Below, piece by piece: positions 33,948 to 41,990 of a stretch of 64,000 nt of DNA (position 1 is its first letter; every line of letters begins with the position of its first letter). The position numbers and the translations under genes are program-made. Origin of the DNA: JAGTVG01 sp965365275 (lineage in GTDB: Bacteria > Bacteroidota > Bacteroidia > Cytophagales > Cyclobacteriaceae); the NCBI GenBank assembly GCA_965365275.1, contig CBDUBA010000004.1, positions 47,153 through 111,152 on the forward strand, written 5' to 3'. The notes below the pieces were generated by a model. The model was not told the origin of the DNA. It did not search any database and was given only the letters and a program-made list of their open reading frames with translations.

Positions 33948-35189
33948 ATGGGCATCATTATCTATAACATACTGATTCGTCTATATAACCTGATAATCTT
34001 AGTCTATTCGAAATTCAATAACAAAGCAAAACTTCTTGTTGCCGGTAGACGTCATACTTTTAATGTAATTCATGAAAATCGGGTTAAGGAAAAAATGTGT
34101 CTCTGGTTCCACTGCGCCTCACTGGGAGAATTCGAACAGGCCCTTCCATTGATTGAAAAGATAAACGAGGTATATCCTGACTATCAGCTTTTTGTTTCTT
34201 TTTTTTCACCTTCCGGATTTGAATATCAAAAAGATAATTCCATAGCGGATGGAATTTTTTATTTGCCTGCCGATACCAAATCGAATGCCAGAATACTTAT
34301 AGATTTACTAAATCCCACTGCAGTTTTTTTCATAAAATATGAATTCTGGTTTCATTATCTGAATACTTGCAATGAAAAAAATATCCCCGTGTTCTCGGTG
34401 TCAACTATTTTAAGACCTGATCAGGTTTTTTTTAAATTTTATGGTTCATTCTACCGGCAAATACTCCGAAAATTCAATTATTTCTTCGTTCAGAACCGTG
34501 AAACCCTGGATTTATTGAAAAGTATACGTATAAGGGATGCATTAATAAGCGGTGATACCCGATTTGACAGGGTAGAAGCAATTTTGAAGAAACAAACTTC
34601 CCTCGTTCCTATAGAAAAATTTATAGAGGATTCACAATTGATTGTATTGGGAAGTACCTGGAAAAAGGATATTGATTTATGGATTCATTTTATTAATGAA
34701 GGTCATGATCTGAAATTCATTATAGCTCCACATAACATTAGAGAGGAAGAGATCTCCTATATCGAGGAAAGCATTGAACTAGATGTGATCAGATACAGCG
34801 CAATTCATGAACACCATAACAAGGTCCCTGTGCTTATTGCTGACAATATAGGCATGTTATCAACCCTGTATAAATATGCTCATATCACATATGTTGGTGG
34901 TGCCTTTGGTGAAGGAGTGCATAATATTTTGGAACCTGCAACTTACGGGAAGCCAGTTATTGTTGGCAGCAGTAAGTTGAATAAGAAATATCAGGAGGTT
35001 CAAGCTTTAGTCTCCAGAGGTGGTGCATTTGAAGTAGCTAATCCAAAAGAACTTCAGGATATAATGAACAAATTACTCGAAAATAATACATTTTATTCCG
35101 GAACCTGCCGGGCAAGCAGGTCCTACGTGGTGGAGAATCTTGGTTCTACAGATACCATTTTGGAAAATGTAAAGACCTATTTATCATGA
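33948..35189 (+). CDS. waaA: 3-deoxy-D-manno-octulosonic acid (Kdo) transferase
   Basis: A 413-residue inner-membrane-anchored enzyme that adds Kdo to lipid IVA during lipopolysaccharide core synthesis. The N-terminal helix (about 1-20, IIIYNILIRLYNLIILVY) is the anchor. A GT-B Rossmann pair follows, with WFHCASLGEFEQALPLIEK (Glu in the catalytic loop), TWKKDIDLWIHF and the C-terminal GGAFGEGVHNILEPATYGKPV. The last is the conserved Kdo-transferase loop. An upstream TTG at 33939 would add three residues, but the ATG at 33948 gives the natural start and leaves a short space after the trxA terminator. Its last bases overlap rsgA by 4 bp. Confidence 0.93.
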   Translation: MGIIIYNILIRLYNLIILVYSKFNNKAKLLVAGRRHTFNVIHENRVKEKMCLWFHCASLGEFEQALPLIEKINEVYPDYQLFVSFFSPSGFEYQKDNSIADGIFYLPADTKSNARILIDLLNPTAVFFIKYEFWFHYLNTCNEKNIPVFSVSTILRPDQVFFKFYGSFYRQILRKFNYFFVQNRETLDLLKSIRIRDALISGDTRFDRVEAILKKQTSLVPIEKFIEDSQLIVLGSTWKKDIDLWIHFINEGHDLKFIIAPHNIREEEISYIEESIELDVIRYSAIHEHHNKVPVLIADNIGMLSTLYKYAHITYVGGAFGEGVHNILEPATYGKPVIVGSSKLNKKYQEVQALVSRGGAFEVANPKELQDIMNKLLENNTFYSGTCRASRSYVVENLGSTDTILENVKTYLS

Positions 35190-36109
35190 TTATTGATGGA
35201 TTAGTATTAAAATCTACGGGTTCATGGTATGATGTAAAATCAGATTCAGGAGAACTTTTCAAATCCAGATTGAGGGGTAAACTGAAATTGAAAGGTATCA
35301 AAACCACCAATCCGATCGCTGTTGGCGATCATGTCAGGTTTACCGTTAATGAACATGGGGAAGGGATCATATCGGAGATATTACCAAGAACCAATTACCT
35401 TATACGGAAGTCCACTAAAAAAACAAGCCAGGCACATATTATTGCAGCAAATATTGATCAGGCTATACTTGTGGTCAGCCTAACATACCCGAGGACATCG
35501 GTGGGATTTATTGACAGGTATCTCGTATCTGCAGATTCATTCAGGATACCTGCAAAAATTATATTCAATAAATCAGACCTTCTCAATGATTCATTAAGAG
35601 ACCTGCATGATTATCTGGCAAAGGTATACCGCGATGTTGGCTATGAAAATATACTGATATCTGCTGAGATGGATAAAGATCTGAACATTGTGGAATCCTG
35701 GTTGTATGGGAAAAAATCACTTATTTCCGGACACTCCGGTGTTGGTAAATCAACCATTCTGAACCGGATAAATCCTGACCTTCAATTACCGACTGACAAG
35801 GTCTCGGATTTTGCCAATAAGGGAAAACATACAACCACTTTTGCCCAGATGATCGAACTTGAAGAGAATACCTACGTTATTGATACACCCGGAATAAAAG
35901 AACTTGGGCTGATCGATATGGAATCATGGGAAATCAGTCATTATTTCCCGGAAATGAGGGATAGGCTGGGCGAATGCAGATTCAAAAACTGCCTGCATAT
36001 AAATGAACCGGGTTGTGTTATTTTAGATGCCCTGGAGCGTGAGGAAATAGCTGAAACCAGGTATGATAGTTATGTGAGTATGATCATAGATGATGACAAC
36101 CGGCGCTGA
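35186..36109 (+). CDS. rsgA: Ribosome small-subunit-dependent GTPase RsgA
   Basis: A 307-residue circularly permuted GTPase that checks maturation of the 30S subunit. An N-terminal OB-fold (about 1-70, 'GDHVRFTVNEHGEGII') is followed by the permuted G motifs: NKSD (G4), SGHSGVGKSTILN (G1, P-loop), and DTPGIKELGL (G3). The C-terminal zinc site is intact as ECRFKNCLHINEPGCVI (C, C, H, C). This contrasts with Tgt and AccD in this window, which lost theirs. The start overlaps waaA's stop by 4 bp. Length is typical. Confidence 0.95.
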   Translation: MIIDGLVLKSTGSWYDVKSDSGELFKSRLRGKLKLKGIKTTNPIAVGDHVRFTVNEHGEGIISEILPRTNYLIRKSTKKTSQAHIIAANIDQAILVVSLTYPRTSVGFIDRYLVSADSFRIPAKIIFNKSDLLNDSLRDLHDYLAKVYRDVGYENILISAEMDKDLNIVESWLYGKKSLISGHSGVGKSTILNRINPDLQLPTDKVSDFANKGKHTTTFAQMIELEENTYVIDTPGIKELGLIDMESWEISHYFPEMRDRLGECRFKNCLHINEPGCVILDALEREEIAETRYDSYVSMIIDDDNRR

Positions 36110-36151
36110 TACTATCAGGGTTCCTTATAATTCACTCCGATAACGTACTAT

Positions 36152-37075
36152 TCAAACCCATAGTTTTAAGACACTATTCATCATCTTATAGATTGAACGC
36201 GGCAGTCCAGGTTTTAAATTTCTGATTAGAAGGCCAGAAAAATTAAAGGCATCCTTCAAATTCCCGGAGAAAAGTGCTTTCCTGAACTCATATCTACTTC
36301 TTTGGCAAAGTGCCCTGGTTTCTGCTTCAGACTCATTCAGTTTTTCTGCTTTCAGACAGACCCTATAGGTAGAAGCTAACATACCGCTGTTCCATTTATA
36401 TTGCCCCGAAGAAAGTGAATTTTTCAGTACTCTTTTTTTGACAAGGGCTTTATCCGTATAACAATATTTAGTGATTTTTCCTGACCTGATCCAGAAATCA
36501 AAATCCTCATATTTTAGATTTTCATCATAGCCTCCTAATTGTTCTAATACTGATTTACGGATCATCATTGTAGGTGTGCAAATAAAATATCTTGCCAACA
36601 AGTCTGAATACACATTACCTTGCGGCACAGGATCTGTAAGCAATCCTTTATGATCTCTTTTGTAGTGCTGACCTGTGACATTTCCGGAATCATCAATGTA
36701 CAATGCATCTGTAAAGTTTACACCGTATTCTTTACCATGCTCACCAAAGCTTTTCAAGCCTTCTTTAATGCGGTCGGGGAGAAGTATATCATCACCGGAG
36801 AGATCTATTACAAATTCACCCTTCGACTCCGCAAGCCCAAGATTAAATGCCCGGCAATTCCCGATATTTTTATTTAACATGATCAGTTTAATGTCAGTCT
36901 TATCAAGGGCAATGCTATTAATGATTTTTTGAGAATTATCGGGGCTTCCATTATCTATAATTATTATCTCCAGGTTAGAATAAGTTTGATTTATTATGGA
37001 TTCAATGGCTTCGGAAATATATTCTTCATGATTATAAGACAAGCAAATTACGGTTACCAAAGGTGATGCCATCAA
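36152..37075 (-). CDS. Family 2 glycosyltransferase, polysaccharide cluster
   Basis: A 307-residue soluble GT-A enzyme. The catalytic domain (about 1-220) begins VTVICLSYNHEEYISEAIESI and has the nucleotide-binding IIIDNGSPDNS. SGDDILLPDR supplies the DxD-like motif and YDENLKYEDFDFWIR the acceptor-side catalytic aspartate region. No transmembrane helix is obvious. The sugar is unknown. It starts four bases inside the flippase stop (ATGA overlap) and is the last of three minus-strand polysaccharide genes, so it probably adds a sugar to the unit exported by the neighbouring flippase. Confidence 0.92.
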   Translation of the reverse strand: MMASPLVTVICLSYNHEEYISEAIESIINQTYSNLEIIIIDNGSPDNSQKIINSIALDKTDIKLIMLNKNIGNCRAFNLGLAESKGEFVIDLSGDDILLPDRIKEGLKSFGEHGKEYGVNFTDALYIDDSGNVTGQHYKRDHKGLLTDPVPQGNVYSDLLARYFICTPTMMIRKSVLEQLGGYDENLKYEDFDFWIRSGKITKYCYTDKALVKKRVLKNSLSSGQYKWNSGMLASTYRVCLKAEKLNESEAETRALCQRSRYEFRKALFSGNLKDAFNFSGLLIRNLKPGLPRSIYKMMNSVLKLWV

Positions 37076-38313
37076 AAAATTATTCTTTTGTTCAAAATTA
37101 TAAGAATTATTGCTAACACAAAGAATCTTATGGCATGTGCGGCCGGGATGCCCTCTATCCCGAAATTTGAGGATAATATATACACCAGAAGAACGTAAAA
37201 TAAAGCAGAGGCTGCCTGTAAAAGTATGAAAGTCAAAAATCTTGCTTGGGCTGATATTATATAGGTTAATAAGTAAGCAATTATACAGAAAAAGTCCCCG
37301 AGGAATTGCAATGGCATCAAATCACCGGCGGGCACAAATTCCCTGTTGTATAGGATTATCAGTAAAGGTTCACGAAATACATAGATCAGGAACAACCCCG
37401 TTACACTGATAATAACCACGATCTTGAGCACATCACGTAAATACTGACGTAAATCGTCGGTATTAAAGATCATTGCCGATACCTGGGGATAGTATACTAT
37501 CCCGACCGTGTTAATAAACAACATCATGTATCCATCCGATAACTTCACTACAGATTGCCAGAGTCCGGTATGCAACATTCCGAAAGACTGAATCGCATAA
37601 TCCCGGATAACGAAGTCAGTCACCTTGCCAAAAACCAGGATACTCAGTGCCATAAGTATAAATCCACCTAGTTTACGGTATTCTTTCAATGATATGCGTC
37701 CTTTAACAGGTGCCAAAATTCCCTTAAGGAATCCGTATATGACAGAAAATACTACAGCAAAACCTTGGGCCATCAAGAAAGCCAAAAGGGCGTAATTCAG
37801 GTTTTTTTCAGGGGCCACAATCAGTATGGCTAGAACTACAAGTATTGATCCGAGGGCATTGATTATGGCGTAGACTTTAATTCTCTGAAAGGAAAGAATG
37901 ATGGAAAGGAGTAACAGATGGACGATATACAAGGTAATTCCAAGAATCAGAAAGGTGATGATTGTTGTGCTGAAATTAAAATTGAAATCCCGGAAAAAAT
38001 AGGATCGGAACAAAAACAACAGAACCAGGGTAATTGCCAGAACCCCGATGTTTAAGTAAAATCCTGCCTTTAAATATTTCTGTTTTTCAACAGTAGATAT
38101 ATTCTCTCCTGACCAATATTTTATTATACCCCTGTTGATCCCATCATTAGGAACCTGTGTTACTAAACTTATAAGGTTTTGAAAATGGGCTAGAAGTGTA
38201 ATGCCAGTTGCTCCAAAATAGATTGCGAACAGTTTGTTTGTGGCCAGTGAACATATTGATTTTATAACTATTGAGGAAAAGGACCACGTAGATTTTTTTA
38301 TAAAATCAATCAT
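37072..38313 (-). CDS. Wzx-type polysaccharide flippase
   Basis: A 413-residue polytopic membrane protein with about 12-14 helices of the MOP exporter/polysaccharide-translocase fold. The N-terminus FIKKSTWSFSSIVIKSICSLATNKLFAIYFGATGITLLAHFQNLISL is characteristic of O-antigen/oligosaccharide flippases in Bacteroidota and enterobacteria (WzxE-like). It would move an undecaprenyl-linked unit across the inner membrane. No Wzy polymerase or Wzz is visible, so the substrate may be a single-unit glycan or polymerisation is encoded elsewhere. It sits between the GNAT-like protein (4-bp gap) and the glycosyltransferase (4-bp overlap). Confidence 0.88.
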   Translation of the reverse strand: MIDFIKKSTWSFSSIVIKSICSLATNKLFAIYFGATGITLLAHFQNLISLVTQVPNDGINRGIIKYWSGENISTVEKQKYLKAGFYLNIGVLAITLVLLFLFRSYFFRDFNFNFSTTIITFLILGITLYIVHLLLLSIILSFQRIKVYAIINALGSILVVLAILIVAPEKNLNYALLAFLMAQGFAVVFSVIYGFLKGILAPVKGRISLKEYRKLGGFILMALSILVFGKVTDFVIRDYAIQSFGMLHTGLWQSVVKLSDGYMMLFINTVGIVYYPQVSAMIFNTDDLRQYLRDVLKIVVIISVTGLFLIYVFREPLLIILYNREFVPAGDLMPLQFLGDFFCIIAYLLTYIISAQARFLTFILLQAASALFYVLLVYILSSNFGIEGIPAAHAIRFFVLAIILIILNKRIIF

Positions 38314-38317
38314 TTAA

Positions 38318-39262
38318 CTATTGAATTTCTTTTAAGAAGGAAAGCTTACTAACAGATGTACTACCAAGTCTTTCTTTAAACCTGATGAGGCCTCTCTGGG
38401 GATTATTATTAATGGAGGAAACTCCAAGATCGATGAATTTTATCTCATTTTCTAATGTGTATTGATATATCTTTTCCATTAAAAATACCATTGGGCTGTA
38501 CATATTGAACGAGCTGTTATGAGCCGGGAGGAAATTATATAATATTGAATCTTTCACCTTTACGCACACAGTAGCAGCTACCATTTCATTTTTCATTGAT
38601 ACTGAGAAAAGCTTATAGTTTTGCGGAAACATATCTGCCAACTTAATTAGTGAGTCAGATTCTATATTTACCGGAATACCTCTTGCCTTTCTGAAAGCAT
38701 CTATAGCATTAAACACCATTTCTGCCTCAGTGTTTTGGTGTTCAGTGAAAATGATGCCTTCCTTCTTTGTTTTATTCAGGTTTCTTTGCTCCATCGGGTG
38801 TATAATGGAACCAAATGGATTGTTTGTAATTTCAATGATCTGATTTATATCGATGATGGAGACCCTGTAACCATTCAAAGCCAGAACGGAAATCACTTTA
38901 TCATAGGCAAGCGGATGATATATTCCCGGGTAGTGTTTGATCTTTATTTTTCGAACACCTTTTAATCTTAAGTGCGTTTCGATATAATTCATGAAATCAC
39001 TTAATGTATCAAAATCAACCTCATGAAAAAGGGAAATTGAACCAAAAGGTGCTGTAATTATACTTGAAGCAGTATCTTCCTTTATCTGGAAATGGATCGA
39101 AGCTGCGATCTCCTGGTTTTCTGAATTGACAATAAGGAAATTGGAGTTTAATAGATCATCCCATAGGCTTACATATTCCGGAGCGTTATACAAACATATT
39201 TCGCCGGGGAATGTGTATCTGGAAAGTGACTCGGCAATTACAAATTCAAATTTAGCATTCAA
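38318..39262 (-). CDS. GNAT/FemAB-like acyltransferase-domain protein
   Basis: A 314-residue protein. The C-terminal half (about 155-310) contains strands and helices of a GNAT-like fold: IHPMEQRNLNKTKKEGI, FRKARGIPVNIESDSLIKLADMFP, KNEMVAATVCVKV, KFIDLGVSSINNNPQRGLIRFKERLGS. The pattern matches tandem-GNAT or FemAB-type proteins that sit in exopolysaccharide or lipopolysaccharide clusters. The N-terminal half is also acyltransferase-like but degenerate. The acyl donor (acetyl-CoA or aminoacyl-tRNA) is not decidable. As the first gene of the cluster it lies 60 bp from the divergent EamA start region, which contains two ATGAT palindromes. Confidence 0.75.
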   Translation of the reverse strand: MNAKFEFVIAESLSRYTFPGEICLYNAPEYVSLWDDLLNSNFLIVNSENQEIAASIHFQIKEDTASSIITAPFGSISLFHEVDFDTLSDFMNYIETHLRLKGVRKIKIKHYPGIYHPLAYDKVISVLALNGYRVSIIDINQIIEITNNPFGSIIHPMEQRNLNKTKKEGIIFTEHQNTEAEMVFNAIDAFRKARGIPVNIESDSLIKLADMFPQNYKLFSVSMKNEMVAATVCVKVKDSILYNFLPAHNSSFNMYSPMVFLMEKIYQYTLENEIKFIDLGVSSINNNPQRGLIRFKERLGSTSVSKLSFLKEIQ

Positions 39263-39290
39263 AATTTATGCTGTATGAAATTATAGATCC

Positions 39291-39323
39291 ATGATATCAT
39301 AAAAATACATGATTTATAATCAT
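39291..39323. promoter_or_regulatory. Two ATGAT palindromes between divergent genes
   Basis: The perfect palindrome ATGATATCAT (39291-39300) and the related ATGATT-TAT-AATCAT (39309-39323) lie close together between the GNAT-like gene and the EamA gene. Both share half-site ATGAT and could be a shared operator. The region is AT-rich, so this is only suggestive. Confidence 0.35.
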
Positions 39324-39352
39324 TGTTTACGAGAATTCGATTATTTAGTAAA

Positions 39353-40249
39353 ATGATATACCTGATCCTGACCATTCTAATGAATATTGGTATATTTCTA
39401 TCCTTCAGGTCTTATTCCAGGCCGGGAATAAATACATTCAACGCAGTTGTAGTGAACTACCTGGTTTGTGTCTTAACAGGAATGATCTTTTATGGTGATG
39501 ATTTATTGGAAAATCTATCCATTTTATCAGAATCGTGGATCCTGTTTCCTGTAGCGCTGGGGCTTGTTTTTATCCTTACTTTTTTCCTGATGGCCATAAC
39601 AGTCCAGAAATATAATGTAGCAGTTGCCACCGTATCAGCGAAGATGTCTATGCTGATACCCGTTATTTTCAGTATATATGTTTTTAAGCTGCTGGATACA
39701 AAATTTGATATAATTAATTTTACAGGATTGCTTTTTGGAGTTGCCTCCATTATTTTATGCTCCATCAGATCAACTGGAACTGAGAAAGTAGCCTGGACCA
39801 AAAAATACCTTGTATTAATTCCGGTATTCGTTTTTTTTGCCACAGGATTCATTGATACTTCATTGAATTATTTAAATGCTTTTCTGATCACTGCCGAGCA
39901 GAAGCCAGTCCTTCCTGTAATTATTTTTACATCCGCTTTTATCTCAGGGGCGGTTATTTTGGTAATTAGAAAAGGAAGAATCAGCAGGAAGGATTTGTTA
40001 GGAGGGATCTATTTAGGAGTTCCCAACTATTTCAGTCTATATTTCCTGCTTATGACCTTGTCGAGTTTCAATAACAATGGTTCGGTCGTATATCCTATCC
40101 TGAATGTTGGAATTATCGTATTGTCTAGTATAGCTTCTTACTTAGTATTTAGTGAAAAGCTTAATAAAGCAAATATATTTGGCATGATACTCGCCATTTT
40201 TGCTATTTTGTTAATATCCTATCAGGATATAATTTTATATTTTTCATAA
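39353..40249 (+). CDS. DMT superfamily (EamA-like) permease
   Basis: A 298-residue inner-membrane protein with about ten hydrophobic helices, starting MIYLILTILMNIGIFLSF. The ATG at 39353 is preferred because it gives a clean first helix; an upstream TTG (39323) would add ten residues rich in Arg and Lys but falls within the palindromic region. Two EamA-like halves are seen (about 1-135 and 150-290), with ISAKMSMLIPV and GVASIILCSIRS. Drug/metabolite exporters of this shape move small solutes; the substrate is unknown. It is unrelated in fine sequence to the EamA protein at 24.4-25.3 kb. It precedes the TPR gene by 9 bp. Confidence 0.82.
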   Translation: MIYLILTILMNIGIFLSFRSYSRPGINTFNAVVVNYLVCVLTGMIFYGDDLLENLSILSESWILFPVALGLVFILTFFLMAITVQKYNVAVATVSAKMSMLIPVIFSIYVFKLLDTKFDIINFTGLLFGVASIILCSIRSTGTEKVAWTKKYLVLIPVFVFFATGFIDTSLNYLNAFLITAEQKPVLPVIIFTSAFISGAVILVIRKGRISRKDLLGGIYLGVPNYFSLYFLLMTLSSFNNNGSVVYPILNVGIIVLSSIASYLVFSEKLNKANIFGMILAIFAILLISYQDIILYFS

Positions 40250-40258
40250 TATTCATAT

Positions 40259-41389
40259 ATGAAACTTTTTCTGTCATTCATAGTATTTGTGATCTCAATA
40301 TCAAATTCTGTTTCTCAGGAATTCATTCTTCAAGACAGTGCTTTAATTCACCGGATGAACAGAACAATAGATCTTATCTATAATTTTGAATTTGATATTG
40401 CATACCTTGAGATTGATACACTTGAGAACCAGCTCGGGGATCACCCTGCAAATCACCTACTCAGATCCATGATACTATATTGGAGAGATAGACCATTTAA
40501 AGAGGATTCAGATCCCTATATTGAGTATCAGAATGAATTGGAAACGGCCATTGAACTGGCCATTCCGTTTCAGGAAAATGAGGATCTTTATGAAGAGGGT
40601 GAATTTTATATATTGGCTGGTTATGGTCTTCTTACGGATTTTTACAATGGCGTTGGGCAAAGAATGAAGGCCATAGGTTCTGCCAAAAAGGCATATAATT
40701 CACTTAAGGAGGGATTTGAACTTAAAGAAAAGTTTCCGGATTTTTATTTTTCAAGTGGTGTGTATAATTATTACCGGGAAAAATTTCCTGAATTACACCC
40801 ATTTTATAAAGCTTTTATGTGGGTATTCATGAATGGGGACATGGAACTGGGTCTGGAGCAATTAAAAGTGGCTTCTGAAAAGGGGATCTTTACACAAAGA
40901 GAAGCACTGATTTATCTTTTTCACATATACCTCAGATATGAGAACAAACCTGAGCTGGCTTTACCTTATTCCAGGCTTCTCGTAGACCGGTTTCCCGGCA
41001 ATTACCGGTTCCAATGTTTATTCATTGAATCTATGATCTATAGTAATAGTGATAATATCTCTGGTGATATGGTAGATTTGCTTATAAACCATGATGATAT
41101 CTTTTTTCAGCTTGCAGGGAATCTGTTTTCAGGATTGATCTCAGAAAAGAAGGAAAAATATGAAGCGGCAAGGTATTATTTTAGAATAGCACTGGAAAAA
41201 TACGAAAAAATGGGAAGGGATGATTTGCATTACCTGAGCCTGATATACACAGGTATGGCAAGATTGGCGATTGATCTGGAGGACAATCAAAAAGCCAGGA
41301 AATATTATAAACTCGCGTTAAAAACCGATCCTTATGTTCCTGTAAGAAGTGAAGCTGAAAAATTTTTGCAAAAGAGTGAAGATGGATAA
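40259..41389 (+). CDS. Exported TPR-like repeat protein
   Basis: A 376-residue protein with a signal peptide (1-19, LFLSFIVFVISISNSVSQ). The mature part is helical and has TPR-like units, best seen at the C-terminus: EKYEAARYYFRIALEKYEKMGRDD, LSLIYTGMARLAIDLEDNQKARKYYKLALKTDPYVP. The central segment KFPDFYFSSGVYNYYREKFPELHPFYKAFMWVF is characteristic of uncharacterised Bacteroidota proteins. It probably acts as a protein-interaction scaffold in the periplasm. It is coupled with YigZ downstream, whose start lies 8 bp inside this gene. Confidence 0.75.
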   Translation: MKLFLSFIVFVISISNSVSQEFILQDSALIHRMNRTIDLIYNFEFDIAYLEIDTLENQLGDHPANHLLRSMILYWRDRPFKEDSDPYIEYQNELETAIELAIPFQENEDLYEEGEFYILAGYGLLTDFYNGVGQRMKAIGSAKKAYNSLKEGFELKEKFPDFYFSSGVYNYYREKFPELHPFYKAFMWVFMNGDMELGLEQLKVASEKGIFTQREALIYLFHIYLRYENKPELALPYSRLLVDRFPGNYRFQCLFIESMIYSNSDNISGDMVDLLINHDDIFFQLAGNLFSGLISEKKEKYEAARYYFRIALEKYEKMGRDDLHYLSLIYTGMARLAIDLEDNQKARKYYKLALKTDPYVPVRSEAEKFLQKSEDG

Positions 41390-41990
41390 ATTTCTTTCCT
41401 TAAAAGACAATTCAGAAGGATTATATAAAGAAAAAGGTAGTAAGTTCATTGCACTAGCTTTCCCTGTGTGTAACGAAGTTGAGGTAAAAAATATAATTAG
41501 CACTGTAAAAAAAGAGCATTACAATGCAAGGCATCATTGTTATGCGTATATAATTGGGAATGATGATATACGTTTCAGATCTAATGATGATGGCGAACCT
41601 CGACACACTGCCGGGGATCCCATTCTTAACCAGATCAGGTCTTTTCAGCTCATCAACGTGCTTGTTATAGTAGTCCGGTATTTTGGTGGCACTAAACTAG
41701 GTAAGGCCGGCTTGATCAATGCCTATAAAGCAGCATCAAGAGAGGCTTTATCCAAAGCTACGATCATTGAGAAAGTACATAAATGTGAAATAACCATTAA
41801 ATTTGAATATGATGGGTTAAATGATGTGATGCATTTGTTACAAAAGAATGATTTTGAAATTACCGATCAGAAATATGAAGAGAGCTGTTCCATATCAGGG
41901 AGCATCCCAAGGTCTCAGGTTCAGAAAATCATTAGTGATCTTACAGGGCATAAAAATGTAATCAATATTGTTCAATTACCGGGTTGCTGA
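41382..41990 (+). CDS. YigZ/IMPACT-family protein
   Basis: A 202-residue protein. The ATG at 41382 (MDKFLSLKDNSEGLYKEKGSKFIALAFPV) is preferred over an upstream GTG, since family members start near this motif. The IMPACT-type N-terminal domain holds ARHHCYAYIIG, DGEPRHTAGDPIL and VIVVRYFGGTKLGKAGLINAYKAASREAL, the family signature. The C-terminal domain (about 140-202) is the DUF1949 type. The E. coli homologue YigZ and eukaryotic IMPACT are linked to translation or nucleotide binding, but the biochemical role is not settled. It overlaps the TPR gene by 8 bp and converges on the M14 gene with a 15-bp overlap. Confidence 0.92.
   Translation: MDKFLSLKDNSEGLYKEKGSKFIALAFPVCNEVEVKNIISTVKKEHYNARHHCYAYIIGNDDIRFRSNDDGEPRHTAGDPILNQIRSFQLINVLVIVVRYFGGTKLGKAGLINAYKAASREALSKATIIEKVHKCEITIKFEYDGLNDVMHLLQKNDFEITDQKYEESCSISGSIPRSQVQKIISDLTGHKNVINIVQLPGC

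Noticed and set aside
36152..39262. The three polysaccharide genes as a horizontally acquired island
   Set aside because: No mobile element, tRNA, direct repeats or obvious base-composition shift flanks them, and they lie between housekeeping genes.
39323..39352. TTG start adding ten residues to the EamA-like protein
   Set aside because: The ATG at 39353 begins cleanly at the first helix, and the extension lies within the palindromic control region.
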